Assembly: GCF_013343235.1 (NCBI RefSeq)
Contig: NZ_CP040094.1
Location: forward strand, 6,133,001 to 6,197,000
Source of the DNA: Nostoc sp. TCL240-02
GTDB taxonomy: Bacteria > Cyanobacteriota > Cyanobacteriia > Cyanobacteriales > Nostocaceae
Length of the DNA stretch: 64,000 nucleotides
Direction of reading: 5' to 3'
A program made the position numbers and the translations under genes. Below are positions 46,364 through 56,957 of this stretch, piece after piece (positions within the stretch are counted from its first letter, which is position 1; each line of letters starts with the position of its first letter). Below the pieces are notes generated by a model. That model searched no databases. It was not told the DNA's origin and saw only the letters and a program-made list of their open reading frames with translations.

Positions 46364-49300
46364 ATGAGCGCAAAAGTAGATATAACTGTAACACTGGCAG
46401 GCTACCAAATTAGAGAGCTACTATACTCAGGTTCGCGCACACTCGTGTATCGCGCGGTCAGAGAAGCAGATAATCAAGCAGTTGTAATCAAGCTTTTAAA
46501 ACGGGAGTACCCCACCTTCAGCGAACTAGTACAGTTTCGCAACCAATATTCCCTTGCCAAAAACTTAGATATTCCTGGGATTATTAAGCCCCACAGCCTA
46601 GAACCGTATCATAATGGGTATGCTTTGGTGATGGAAGATTTTGGTGGCATATCACTACGGCAATTTACTAAAGAACAGCCACAAAACCTAGAGCAATTTC
46701 TGATTATAGCCCTACAACTGACAGATATTCTGCACCAGTTACATCAACAACGGGTGATTCATAAAGACATTAAACCCGCTAACATCCTAATTAACCCAGA
46801 CACCAAACTGTTAAAGCTGATAGACTTCAGCATCTCCTCCTTATTACCGAGAGAAACCACTGAAATTCAAAATCCTAATGTCCTGGAAGGGACTCTGGCT
46901 TATCTGTCACCAGAACAGACGGGACGCATGAATCGGGGGATTGACTATCGCAGTGATTTTTATTCATTGGGAGTAAGTTTTTTTGAGCTACTGACACGAA
47001 AACTGCCTTTTGATTCTCAAGACCCAATGGAATTAATGCATTGTCATATTGCAAAACTTCCTCCTAATGTGTGCGATATCAACTCTGAGATCCCTTTGGT
47101 TGTGGGAGAAATTATTCACAAGCTGATGGCAAAAAATGCCGAAGACCGCTACCAGAGTGCGTTGGGACTAAAGCATGATTTGCATCTCTGCATAGAACAG
47201 CTGAAAGAAATAGGAAAGATTGAGCATTTTTCCATTGGAAAGCAAGATTTGAGCGATCGCTTTGCAATCCCAGAAAAACTCTATGGCAGGGAGCAAGAAG
47301 TTAAAATCTTACTAGAAGGATTCGAGCGGGTTGCCAATGGAGCCTCGGAGTTCATGTTAGTGGCGGGATTCTCCGGCATTGGGAAAACGGCGGTGGTAAA
47401 TGAAGTACATAAGCCCATTGTCCGGCAACGAGGCTACTTTATCAAAGGCAAGTACGACCAGTTCAACCGCAACATTCCCCTCAGTGCCTTTGTCCAAGCT
47501 TTCCGTGACTTGATGGGGCAGTTATTAAGCGAAAGTGACACCCAGTTAAAAGAATGGAAGAACAGGATTTTGACAGCTTTAGGGGAAAATGCTCAAGTAA
47601 TTATTGAGGTAATTCCTGAGTTAGAGCAGATTATTGGGCAACAATCCCCAGTGGTGGAACTCTCAGGTAGTGCTTCCCAGAACCGTTTTAATCTGTTGTT
47701 CCAAAAATTTATTCAAGTATTCACCACAGTTACACATCCATTGGTGATGTTTTTGGATGACTTACAGTGGGCAGATTCGGCATCATTAAACTTGATTCAA
47801 GTGTTGATTGGACAAAGAGAAAGTGGCTTCATGTTGTTGATTGGTGCATATCGTGATAATGAGGTTTCGCCTGCTCATCCGTTGATATTGACGTTAGAAG
47901 AAATTAAGAAAGCTGGCACTACGGTAAATACAATTACATTAACTCCCTTAAGTCAAGAAAGTTTAAATTCACTGGTTAAGGATACATTGCAATGTCCAGC
48001 AGCGATCGCACAACCTTTAACCCAGCTAGTCTATCAAAAAACCCAAGGAAACCCATTTTTCAGCACCCAGTTTGTCAAGGCACTATATGAAGAGGGAGGC
48101 ATTCAGTTTGCTCCACAAGTTGGGCATTGGCGGTGTGATATTAGTTATGTACAATCGCTCTCCCTCAGAGATGACGTGGTAGAGTTTATGGCAATGCAGT
48201 TAAAGAAATTGCCAGTTGCCACTCAAAATGTCTTAAAACTCGCAGCATGTATTGGTAACTCTTTTGATTTAGCAATGCTAGCAATTATCTATGAAAAGTC
48301 TCAAGCTGAAACTGCTGCTGATGTGTGGGAAGCCCTTCAAGAAGGATTAGTAATTCCTAGCAATGATATTTACAAGTTTTATCAGTCAAAATCAGAGTTG
48401 CTGATTGAAGAGAATAGACAGTTACAAGCAGCACTAACTGATGAAAAAGTAATTGTTTTCTACAAATTTCTGCACGATCGCGTCCAACAAGCTGCTTATT
48501 CGCTGATCCCGGATAACCAAAAACAACTCATGCATTTAAAAATTGGGCGATTGCTCTTAAATGTCATGAACGAGACGGAAAAAGAAGACAAAATCTTCGA
48601 GATTGTTAATCAATTAAATAAAGGATCTGATTTAATTGTCTTAGCAATTGAACAGGAGAGATTAGCAAAACTAAATTTAGCTGCTGCCCAAAAAGCAAAA
48701 TCTGCAACTGCTTACGTCGCAGCAATTGAATACGCCACTAAAGGCATACAATTGCTCACAGTAAGTTCTTGGCAGCAATGCTATGATTTAACGTTGGCTC
48801 TCCACGATTTAGCCGCAGAAGTAGCCTGTCTGAGCGGTGACTTTAGACTTATGGAGCAGATAGTTGATGAGGTAGTACAAAATGCTCGTCAATTACTAGA
48901 TAAAGTGAAGGTCTATGAAGTCAGAATTTTGGCTGATGTCGCCCAAAGTAATCAGCCCAAAGCTATTAAAACTGCTCTTTCTATTTTAAAATTATTTGGA
49001 ATTTCGTTTCCAGAGCAGCCGACTAACGCAGATATTACTGAAAGTTTACAACAAACTCAAGACGTATTAAAAGAAAAACATTTAGAATATTTGTTAGAAC
49101 TGCCTGAGATGAAAGACCTGAAAGCTTTGGCTGAGATCAGAATTTTAGCGACTGTGACAGCAGCAGTCTATCAAGCGGTTCCAGAATTACTGCCATTAAT
49201 CGTGTGCAAGCAGGTGAGATTATCAGTTGCTTATGGGAATGCGGCGGTATCAGCACAGGCTTATGCTTGGTATGGAGTAATTTTATGCGGTATTGGAGAA

Positions 49301-52162
49301 ATAGATTTAGGCGATCGCATTGGTGAACTGGCAATGGGACTACTATCACGCTTCGAGAGTAGAGAATTTAAAGCCAGCACGATTAACATGGTTTATCCTT
49401 TTGTGAAACCTTGGAAACATCATATTCAAGATTCACTCGCTCCTCTGCTTGATGGATACCATAGCGGTTTGGAGATGGGAACTTTAGAATATGCTGCCTA
49501 CTGTGCCTACAATTATTGTTCGCTGTCCTTTTTTCTGGGAAAAAATTTGTCAATCTTAGAACCAGAGATGAAGGTTTACAGTCAGGCATTGGCTCAACTT
49601 AAACAGGAAGTTGCTCACAATTATCTAAGAGTTTTTTACCAATCCGCCTTAAATTTCCTTGGAGAGAGTAAGTGTCCTTGGGAAATTAAAGGTGTAGTAT
49701 ATGACGAAGAAATCATGTTGCCCAAGCATCAACAGGCTAACGACCTTTATGCAATGGGAACACTGTATATAAATAAACTAATTCTTTGTTATTTATTCAA
49801 TGAGTGGGAGGAAGCCATAAAAGTGGCAGTTGATGCCAAACAATATTTGAATGGTGTATCCGGCTGTTTCATGATTCCGGTGTTTCGCTTTTACGATTCA
49901 TTGACTCATCTGGCGATGTTAACCAACGCCCAAGGTAAGGAAGGTAATAGTTTGCCCCAGGAAGTTATTGATAATCAAAAGAAGCTGAAAGAATGGTCAA
50001 ACCTAGCACCTAAAAATCATTTACACAAATTTTATTTGGTTGAAGCAGAACAGTATCGGGTGTTGGGGCAGATGTATGAAGCAATGGATTACTACGATCG
50101 CGCCATTGCTTTTGCCAAAGCAAATGCATATATTCAAGAAGAAGCACTAAGCAACGAATTAGCAGGCAAATTCTACCTCCAATGGGGCAAACAAAAACTG
50201 GCTCAAGCATATCTACAAGAAGCGTATTACTGCTACGCTCATTGGGGAGCTAAAGCCAAAGTCAGCGATTTAGAACATCGCTATCCTCAGCTTTTGGCTG
50301 CAATTGTGCAACAACGGCAACCGTCACTTACACCATCTGATACAATTTTTGCCCCAGCTTTTCATTCTACTGAAACTTCTAGCTCAAGCAGCATTACAGA
50401 ATCGCTCGATCTGTTAACTGTTCTCAAAGCCTCTCAAACTCTTTCTGGTGAAATTCAATTAGAAAAACTCCTAGCCGCCTTGCTTCGGATAGTGATTGAA
50501 AATGCTGGGGCAGAAAAATGCGTGTTAATGCTGCTGCGGAACGATTGCTTGCTGATTAAAGGAACTATCAGCGTTAATACTCAACCCATTGTTCTGCAAA
50601 GAACTCCAGTCGAGGAAAGCGAGGATATTCCTCTGAGACTGATTTATCACGTCAAACATTCCTTACAACCTGTGGTGTTGGCAGATGCGACTACTCATCC
50701 AACCTTTGCCAGTGACACTTACATTTTGAACCAACAGCCAAAAAGCATTTTATGTAGTCCGATTCTCTACCGGGGTAAATTCGCAGGTATCCTCTATTTG
50801 GAGAATAACTTGACAACTGGGGCATTTACCAGCAATCGCGTCGAGATGCTTAACCTGTTATGTACTCAAGCCGCCATTTCTCTAGAAAATGCTCGGCTTT
50901 ACCAAGATGTACAACAAGCGTTAGAAGATTCCCAATTAATGCAGTTTTCCATCGATAATGCAACTATTTCTGTATGGTGGGTAGAGCCAGATGCCCGGAT
51001 TGCCTATATCAATGAGGCTGGCTGTCGAGATTTGGGCTACTGCCGCGAGGAGATTGTTGGCAAATATGCGTATGAGTTTGCTCCAGATTTTTCTCAAGAA
51101 GGATGGTCAAAACACTGGGAGAATATTCGCCTAAAAGGTTCATCCACCTTTGAAACTTCCATACTCAAAAAAGATGGTAGCACTTATCACGCTGAAGTCA
51201 CGGTCAACTTCATGACGTTTAAGCACCATGAATATCACTGTGCCTTTGTTATGGATATCAGCGATCGCAAACGTGCTGAAGCTCAATTGAATCAGCGCAC
51301 AGTAGAGCTAGAGCAAACCCTGCAAGAACTCCAGCACGCCCAAATGCAGATGATCCAATCCGAGAAAATGTCAGGATTGGGTCAATTAGTGGCAGGTGTT
51401 GCCCATGAAATCAACAACCCAGTCAACTTTATTTTCGGCAATCTTAGCCATGCGAATGAATACACCAAAAATATTCTCAGACTCCTGGAACTTTATCAGA
51501 AACATTACCCAACTCCCGATTCTGAGATTGAAGAAGAAATTGAGGCGATGGACTTGGAGTTTCTGCTAGAAGACTTACCCAAACTCATTTATTCGCTGCG
51601 AGTTGGAGCAGAACGCATTCAAAAAATTGTTGTCTCTCTACGCACTTTCTCCCGCATGGATGAAGCCGAGATGAAAGAAGTCAATATTCATGAGGGCATT
51701 GATAGCACACTAATGATTCTGCAACATCGGCTGAAAGCGAAATCTGATTCTCCTGGCATTGAGATTGTCAAAGATTATGGGGAGTTACCCTTAGTCGAGT
51801 GCTATGCCGGACAACTCAACCAAGTGTTTATGAATCTTTTGAGCAATGCCATTGATGCACTAGAAGAAGTAAACACTCAAAACCAACTCTTAAATCCTAC
51901 CATTACGATTTGCACTGCCCTGGTAGAAAGCAAACAAGTTGCCATTACAATCACAGATAATGGTACTGGAATTCCTGCTCATATCAAGCAAAAATTGTTC
52001 GATCCATTCTTTACGACAAAAGTTGTTGGCAAAGGCACAGGAATGGGACTTTCCATTAGTTATCAAATTGTGGCTGAAAAACACAAAGGCACATTGCAGT
52101 GTATTTCCGAACTGGGACAGGGAGCCACATTCATGATTATGATTCCAATTTGCCAATCTTGA
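46364..52162 (+). CDS. Giant hybrid Ser/Thr kinase - AAA ATPase - GAF - PAS - histidine kinase
   Basis: A 1932-residue multidomain signal protein of the HstK type known from Nostoc. In order: Ser/Thr kinase (about 10-275; VVIKLLK lysine near 43, HKDIKPANIL at 133-142, APE-like LSPEQ); AAA/NACHT-like ATPase (Walker A GFSGIGKTA near 336, Walker B FLDDLQWADS near 462); a long alpha-helical, TPR-like region to about 1350; GAF (about 1365-1515); PAS (about 1525-1645); histidine kinase (VAGVAHEINNPVNF, His near 1681) and HATPase with N-box LLSNAIDAL, G-boxes DNGTGIP and GTGMGLSIS. The kinase 'DFG' reads DFS. No output receiver is attached. The next gene, convergent, is a receiver-containing hybrid. 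Confidence 0.93.
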   Translation: MSAKVDITVTLAGYQIRELLYSGSRTLVYRAVREADNQAVVIKLLKREYPTFSELVQFRNQYSLAKNLDIPGIIKPHSLEPYHNGYALVMEDFGGISLRQFTKEQPQNLEQFLIIALQLTDILHQLHQQRVIHKDIKPANILINPDTKLLKLIDFSISSLLPRETTEIQNPNVLEGTLAYLSPEQTGRMNRGIDYRSDFYSLGVSFFELLTRKLPFDSQDPMELMHCHIAKLPPNVCDINSEIPLVVGEIIHKLMAKNAEDRYQSALGLKHDLHLCIEQLKEIGKIEHFSIGKQDLSDRFAIPEKLYGREQEVKILLEGFERVANGASEFMLVAGFSGIGKTAVVNEVHKPIVRQRGYFIKGKYDQFNRNIPLSAFVQAFRDLMGQLLSESDTQLKEWKNRILTALGENAQVIIEVIPELEQIIGQQSPVVELSGSASQNRFNLLFQKFIQVFTTVTHPLVMFLDDLQWADSASLNLIQVLIGQRESGFMLLIGAYRDNEVSPAHPLILTLEEIKKAGTTVNTITLTPLSQESLNSLVKDTLQCPAAIAQPLTQLVYQKTQGNPFFSTQFVKALYEEGGIQFAPQVGHWRCDISYVQSLSLRDDVVEFMAMQLKKLPVATQNVLKLAACIGNSFDLAMLAIIYEKSQAETAADVWEALQEGLVIPSNDIYKFYQSKSELLIEENRQLQAALTDEKVIVFYKFLHDRVQQAAYSLIPDNQKQLMHLKIGRLLLNVMNETEKEDKIFEIVNQLNKGSDLIVLAIEQERLAKLNLAAAQKAKSATAYVAAIEYATKGIQLLTVSSWQQCYDLTLALHDLAAEVACLSGDFRLMEQIVDEVVQNARQLLDKVKVYEVRILADVAQSNQPKAIKTALSILKLFGISFPEQPTNADITESLQQTQDVLKEKHLEYLLELPEMKDLKALAEIRILATVTAAVYQAVPELLPLIVCKQVRLSVAYGNAAVSAQAYAWYGVILCGIGEIDLGDRIGELAMGLLSRFESREFKASTINMVYPFVKPWKHHIQDSLAPLLDGYHSGLEMGTLEYAAYCAYNYCSLSFFLGKNLSILEPEMKVYSQALAQLKQEVAHNYLRVFYQSALNFLGESKCPWEIKGVVYDEEIMLPKHQQANDLYAMGTLYINKLILCYLFNEWEEAIKVAVDAKQYLNGVSGCFMIPVFRFYDSLTHLAMLTNAQGKEGNSLPQEVIDNQKKLKEWSNLAPKNHLHKFYLVEAEQYRVLGQMYEAMDYYDRAIAFAKANAYIQEEALSNELAGKFYLQWGKQKLAQAYLQEAYYCYAHWGAKAKVSDLEHRYPQLLAAIVQQRQPSLTPSDTIFAPAFHSTETSSSSSITESLDLLTVLKASQTLSGEIQLEKLLAALLRIVIENAGAEKCVLMLLRNDCLLIKGTISVNTQPIVLQRTPVEESEDIPLRLIYHVKHSLQPVVLADATTHPTFASDTYILNQQPKSILCSPILYRGKFAGILYLENNLTTGAFTSNRVEMLNLLCTQAAISLENARLYQDVQQALEDSQLMQFSIDNATISVWWVEPDARIAYINEAGCRDLGYCREEIVGKYAYEFAPDFSQEGWSKHWENIRLKGSSTFETSILKKDGSTYHAEVTVNFMTFKHHEYHCAFVMDISDRKRAEAQLNQRTVELEQTLQELQHAQMQMIQSEKMSGLGQLVAGVAHEINNPVNFIFGNLSHANEYTKNILRLLELYQKHYPTPDSEIEEEIEAMDLEFLLEDLPKLIYSLRVGAERIQKIVVSLRTFSRMDEAEMKEVNIHEGIDSTLMILQHRLKAKSDSPGIEIVKDYGELPLVECYAGQLNQVFMNLLSNAIDALEEVNTQNQLLNPTITICTALVESKQVAITITDNGTGIPAHIKQKLFDPFFTTKVVGKGTGMGLSISYQIVAEKHKGTLQCISELGQGATFMIMIPICQS

Positions 52163-52279
52163 TTTGTCATTTGTAAGGGTTGGGTTTTAAACGTGTTTAA
52201 GTTTCACAACATAATTTGGTTTGTTGCACCAACTTACTTATTACCCATTAACCAAATCATTTTGGAGAATGCAATGGTT

Positions 52280-55200
52280 TCATTTCGTCTGTGCGAGTGC
52301 TACCACAGCTTGAACTAACTCTTCTGGATCAAGGGGCTTAGTAACGTGCCGTTGATAGCCACTAGTTATGGCTCGCTCGGAATCATCAACTCTGGCGTAG
52401 GCAGTCAAAGCGATCGCGGGAATTTGTCCGCCTTTTTCGGGGGTTAAAGTTCGGATCTGTTGAATCAGGGAATAACCATCGACTTCAGGCATCCCAATAT
52501 CACTGACTAACACATCCGGTTGAAAAGACTCCAAATTTGCTAACACTTCTGCCGCAGAGGTAACAGTTAGGACTGTAGCTCCGTATTCAGTAAGCAATAC
52601 TGTTAGTAGTTCACGAGCATCGGGATCATCATCAACTGTGAGAACTCGAATCCCCGTAAGTTCGAGTCCTGGTTGTGGCAATTCATCTATCTGCTTGATT
52701 TCCAATTCAATATTCAGTAGTGGCAACTGGACTGTAAAGGTGGCTCCCAAGCCTTCACCAGGACTATCAGCCGTGATGGTGCCGCCGTGCGCCTCAACTA
52801 ACTGCCGGACGATCGCTAATCCCAATCCTAACCCGCCATACTTGCGAGTAATTGAGACATCTTCTTGACGGAATGACTCAAAAATATACGGGAGAAAGTC
52901 AGAGCTAATGCCTTTGCCAGTGTCACGGACGATAATGTGTGCCTGCTCATCTACTTGCTCTAATCGGATTTCAACCCGTCCTCCCTTGGGGGTAAACTTG
53001 ATCGCATTAGAAAGTAAATTCCAAACGATCTGTTGAAGGCGGTTGGAATCTCCAGAGATTTGCCCAATATTCGGCAGTATTGAATGCAACATAATTGATT
53101 TAGAAAGGGCTGCTGTATTTACTGTGTCGATCGCAGATTCAATCACAAATGCCAAATTCACAGGAGCCGCATCTATGCTAAGTTTGCCGCGCAGAATCTT
53201 AGCTAGATCGAGCAAGTCATCAATCAGTTGAGTTTGCAGTTTCGCGTTGCGTTCTATAGTGGCTAAAGCTTCAGCCATTTTGGTTTCACTAAATTTGCGG
53301 GTTTGTAGCAGTTTTGTCCAGCCGAGAATTGGGTTAAGAGGCGATCGCAACTCGTGGGAGAGAACGGCCAGAAACTCATCTTTGATCCGATTAGCGCGTT
53401 CGGCTTCGGCTCTAGCTGCTTGCTCTAATTTGAATAAGCGATCACGTTCGATTTCAGCTTGTTTGCGATCAGTGATGTCTCGTGAAATCAACAAGATTCG
53501 TTCTAGTTGCCCGGAAGCATCCAGAATCGGGCTAACGACCACTTCCCACCATTTCGGAGTGCCTTTTGCAGTTGGGCAGTATCCGCGAAAAATACTGACT
53601 TCGCCTGTTTTAGTGGTAGCGAGTGCCTCCTCTGCCTGTTGCCGAGAACTGCCTTCCCAGAAACCGAGCCATTCAGTATTGAGATAGCAATTTAAGTCAT
53701 CAATTTCCATCAAACACAGTCCACCTGTATTCATGTACAGCAGCCGTCCATCAAGGCTTAATACCTTGATGCAATCAGAACTGCTGTCTAAAATGCGGTT
53801 TTTAAATTCTTCACTCTGGCGCAAGGCTTCTTCAGTTTGTTGGCGAGTAGTGGTATCTCGCCAAGTGGCAACAAATCCATCTCCACATTTAGCCACGCGG
53901 ATATCAAAGGCTCTAACTAAGCGTTGTTGTCCGTAATCATCTTCATAAACTAAACTGTCTTTAATGAGCGGCTGTCCTGTTTCTACTACCTGGCAGTATT
54001 CATCAAACAATCCACTTTCACGATGCTCTGGTAGTAATTCACACAACCCTTGTCCAATCTGCTGCTCATAAGTTATTTGATTGTTGAAACAAGCTGCACT
54101 ATTAACATATTCAGTCACAAAATTGACAATCTGTCCTTGCTCATTCCGTACAGCACGGTATACCCCAAAGCAGTCCAGCATATTTTCAACTGAGGTGCGG
54201 AAGCGTTCTTCACTCCTTCGCAGAGCAAGTTCTGCCTGTTTGCGCTCGCTGATATCATGATGGATGCCTGCCATACGGAGTGCATTGCCCTGTTGATCGC
54301 GCGAAACTACTTTTCCGTGGTTGGCAATCCATTTCCACTCCCCAGACTTGGTTAACATTCGATATTCAAATTTGTAAGACACCGAATCGTCATGAAGATG
54401 AGCATTCAACCGTTCCATCACCCAAACTTTATCGTCAGGATGAATCAGCCGCTCCCAAGCGCTAAAGTCCCCAGGTAAATCTCCTTGCTCATATCCCAGC
54501 ATTTCCAGCCATCGGGAACTTAAATAATCTTCATTGGTAACAATGTTCCAATCCCAGAGACCGCCACCAGAACCTTCCAGTGCCATTTGCAGGCGTTCTT
54601 CGCTGTCTCGCAAGGCTTGCTCTGCCTGTTTGCGTTCGCGTAGCGCAGCTTGCTGTTCGCTGATGTCTTCGGCAATACCTGCAAACCGATAAATCTCTCC
54701 GGTTTCATTTCGAAGGGGAAAGCAGCGATCGCGAACCCAGCGTATACTACCATCGGGTAAAATAATCCGGTATTCCTCATCAAATTTACCTGCAACAGCT
54801 TTTTCATGAAACGCTTTCTGAGTTGATTCTCGATCCTCTGGGTGAATCCGATCGACCCATGATTGTTGTCCTTGATACAATTCCTCTGGGTTCAATCCCC
54901 ACAGTCTTTGATATGCAGGACTAACATAGCTGACTCGGTTTTCGTACACCTCTTTGATCCAAAATACCGCCTCAATATTTTCTGCGAGTTGCCGAAAACG
55001 TTCTTCACTATCCCGCAGAACCTGGGCTGATCGTTTGGGTTCGGTGATATCTAAATCAATACCCGCCATCTGCATTGGTTGCCCCTGTTGGTCGTAGAAA
55101 ACCTTGCCCTGGCTGAGTGCCCAGCGAATCTTACCGTTGGGATATACTACCCGAAATTCAATGTCATAGTCTTCTCCGGTGGCGATCGCACGCTTTACGG

Positions 55201-56422
55201 CTACCAGAACGCGATCGCGATCTTCAGGGTGCAACCGTGCGACAAACATCTCGAATGAGCCGTCGAACTCTCCTGCTTCCAGTCCAAATAAGGCTTCTAG
55301 ATTATCCGACCAGGTAATTTTTCCCGTTTGGATGTTCCAGTTCCACGTTCCCATCCGAGAGGCTGACAGTGCCAATCGCAGCCGTTCATCACTCTGTCGC
55401 AGTTCCGCTTCTACCTGTTGGCGTTCCTTTAGTTCACGTTGTGCCTGTTGATACAGTTCTGCCTGTCGTAAGGCGATACTCACCTGAGTTGCCAATTCTT
55501 TGAGCAAGTCAATCTCTAAGGGCTGCCACAATCGCGGGGAGGTACAATGATGAGCAATCAGCAATCCCCAAAACTGGTTATCTTGCAGAATTGGTACAAC
55601 CAGATGAGCTTTGACTTGAAACTGTGCCAACAATTCACCGTGGCATGAGTCAATACTGCTGTCATAAATATCCGATACTGCTGTTACTTGTCCCTGATAA
55701 TAGCTTTCGATATTATTCTTGATAAAGGCGGGATCGTAGCTGACAGGTTGCGGTTGATTGGAGGTGATGTAGGTCTCAGCTAGGAAGGGATCTTGGATAG
55801 TAGAGGAAAGAAGCGATCGCCACTCGCTCCCAACCGATTCTGCCACTACTGTCCCATCCCCACCAGGATTTAACCGAAAAACCAGGACGCGATCTGTGTG
55901 GAGAAACTGCCGCACCTCGGCTACAGTTGCCTGAAGAATTTCATCCAGATTCAGAGATAAGTGAATTTGTTGCGTAATTTGCGCGACTACGCGCTCTCGT
56001 TCAATACGCTGTTGCAGTTGAGTGCGTAGCCGCACTGTTTCAATTGCCCCATTGATTGCTATTTGCAGCCCTTGTGCGGTAATTTGCTCTTTAACAATAT
56101 AATCTTGTGCGCCGGCTTTCATCGCCTGAACTGCGATCGCCTCATTGCCCTGCCCTGTGACAACAATCACAGGTAGGCACTGCTGTTGGGTTGAGATTTG
56201 CAATTTAGCCAGAAATTCCAGTCCGTCTATATCAGGCAGTCGATAATCAAGTAAAATGGCATCTGGTTGGTGTTGCTGGAAAAGTTCTAGCCCTTGCTGT
56301 CCCAGAGTTCCTTCTAGAAAAGTGTAACAATATTCGCGATCGCGCAACAAATACCGCCGATATAGTTCTCGATCTTCTGAGGAATCATCGACAATTAAGA
56401 GGGTGCGCTGTTGCTGAGACAT
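52280..56422 (-). CDS. Hybrid sensor kinase: REC - GAF - five PAS - histidine kinase - REC
   Basis: A 1380-residue soluble sensor protein. Order: receiver 1 (about 1-125; phospho-Asp in ILLDYRLPDIDG); GAF (about 150-320; no clear bilin-attachment cysteine confirmed); five PAS/PAC units (about 340-990), each closing with a DI-type linker such as GIDLDITEPKRS or GIAEDISEQQ; HisKA with LSHELRSPLNPILGW (His near 1023); HATPase with LLSNAIKFTP, RDTGKGIS and GGLGLGLAIV; receiver 2 (about 1262-1380; LVSDIGMPEVDGYSL). No transmembrane segment is seen. The signal is unknown. It converges with the Ser/Thr-kinase hybrid, with only 117 bp between stops, so the two may form one phosphorelay; that pairing is inference. 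Confidence 0.93.
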   Translation of the reverse strand: MSQQQRTLLIVDDSSEDRELYRRYLLRDREYCYTFLEGTLGQQGLELFQQHQPDAILLDYRLPDIDGLEFLAKLQISTQQQCLPVIVVTGQGNEAIAVQAMKAGAQDYIVKEQITAQGLQIAINGAIETVRLRTQLQQRIERERVVAQITQQIHLSLNLDEILQATVAEVRQFLHTDRVLVFRLNPGGDGTVVAESVGSEWRSLLSSTIQDPFLAETYITSNQPQPVSYDPAFIKNNIESYYQGQVTAVSDIYDSSIDSCHGELLAQFQVKAHLVVPILQDNQFWGLLIAHHCTSPRLWQPLEIDLLKELATQVSIALRQAELYQQAQRELKERQQVEAELRQSDERLRLALSASRMGTWNWNIQTGKITWSDNLEALFGLEAGEFDGSFEMFVARLHPEDRDRVLVAVKRAIATGEDYDIEFRVVYPNGKIRWALSQGKVFYDQQGQPMQMAGIDLDITEPKRSAQVLRDSEERFRQLAENIEAVFWIKEVYENRVSYVSPAYQRLWGLNPEELYQGQQSWVDRIHPEDRESTQKAFHEKAVAGKFDEEYRIILPDGSIRWVRDRCFPLRNETGEIYRFAGIAEDISEQQAALRERKQAEQALRDSEERLQMALEGSGGGLWDWNIVTNEDYLSSRWLEMLGYEQGDLPGDFSAWERLIHPDDKVWVMERLNAHLHDDSVSYKFEYRMLTKSGEWKWIANHGKVVSRDQQGNALRMAGIHHDISERKQAELALRRSEERFRTSVENMLDCFGVYRAVRNEQGQIVNFVTEYVNSAACFNNQITYEQQIGQGLCELLPEHRESGLFDEYCQVVETGQPLIKDSLVYEDDYGQQRLVRAFDIRVAKCGDGFVATWRDTTTRQQTEEALRQSEEFKNRILDSSSDCIKVLSLDGRLLYMNTGGLCLMEIDDLNCYLNTEWLGFWEGSSRQQAEEALATTKTGEVSIFRGYCPTAKGTPKWWEVVVSPILDASGQLERILLISRDITDRKQAEIERDRLFKLEQAARAEAERANRIKDEFLAVLSHELRSPLNPILGWTKLLQTRKFSETKMAEALATIERNAKLQTQLIDDLLDLAKILRGKLSIDAAPVNLAFVIESAIDTVNTAALSKSIMLHSILPNIGQISGDSNRLQQIVWNLLSNAIKFTPKGGRVEIRLEQVDEQAHIIVRDTGKGISSDFLPYIFESFRQEDVSITRKYGGLGLGLAIVRQLVEAHGGTITADSPGEGLGATFTVQLPLLNIELEIKQIDELPQPGLELTGIRVLTVDDDPDARELLTVLLTEYGATVLTVTSAAEVLANLESFQPDVLVSDIGMPEVDGYSLIQQIRTLTPEKGGQIPAIALTAYARVDDSERAITSGYQRHVTKPLDPEELVQAVVALAQTK

Positions 56423-56957
56423 CGTAAATTAATTGAGCGGATAGAGTTCAAGCCCACACTCCGCAGGTTATCATAGAGAGATTACTAATTTTGAAATAGC
56501 GCTAAAATCCTCATCCATCTATGTAAGGATTTTACCATACCCTCAGTTTTATGACTTTAGGAAAAGTCTATGATCAAAGGTGGATTACACTAATGTTACT
56601 ATATATTACAAAATAAATGCGATTGCTTGAGTTTGACAGGCTTGGCTAAGTAGTTGTTTGCGCCTGCCTCTAGACACTGTTCTAAATCTCCGGGCATAAC
56701 CAAAGCTGTCAGGGCAATAATGGGAATGGAATGGGTTTTGCGATCGCCACGAATTTGACGGGTTGCTTCTAATCCATCCATTTCTGGCATTTGAATATCC
56801 ATTTAAGATGAGATTAAGCTGATGCAGGAAGGGGGAAAATTCAAAGAGCGTGAACTCTTATTGGATTTTCCACCACCTCTTACTCCCTAAAACTCCTTCT
56901 GTTAGTAGTTGACTTGGACTTGTGTGTACACCGTAGCCGACTCGGAAAGGGAAAGAG
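56423..56957. other. Gap between the sensor kinase and WYL regulator, with a receiver fragment
   Basis: Apart from the receiver-domain fragment (56599-56802) I see no gene. 56803-56957 is plain sequence with no repeat or terminator that I can identify. Confidence 0.4.
56599..56802 (-). pseudogene. Receiver-domain fragment
   Basis: About 67 codons encode the second half of a response-regulator receiver: [20 protein letters not shown] (phospho-Asp in DIQMP), [20 protein letters not shown] and [12 protein letters not shown]. The N-terminal acidic pair and beta1-beta3 are missing, and the end is abnormal. It looks like the remains of a hybrid kinase or response regulator tail. Confidence 0.7.

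Noticed and set aside
53247..53687. 146-codon plus-strand frame opposite the hybrid sensor kinase
   Set aside because: It lies antisense to the HisKA and PAS coding region and has Arg/Ser-rich composition; the minus-strand gene explains the openness.
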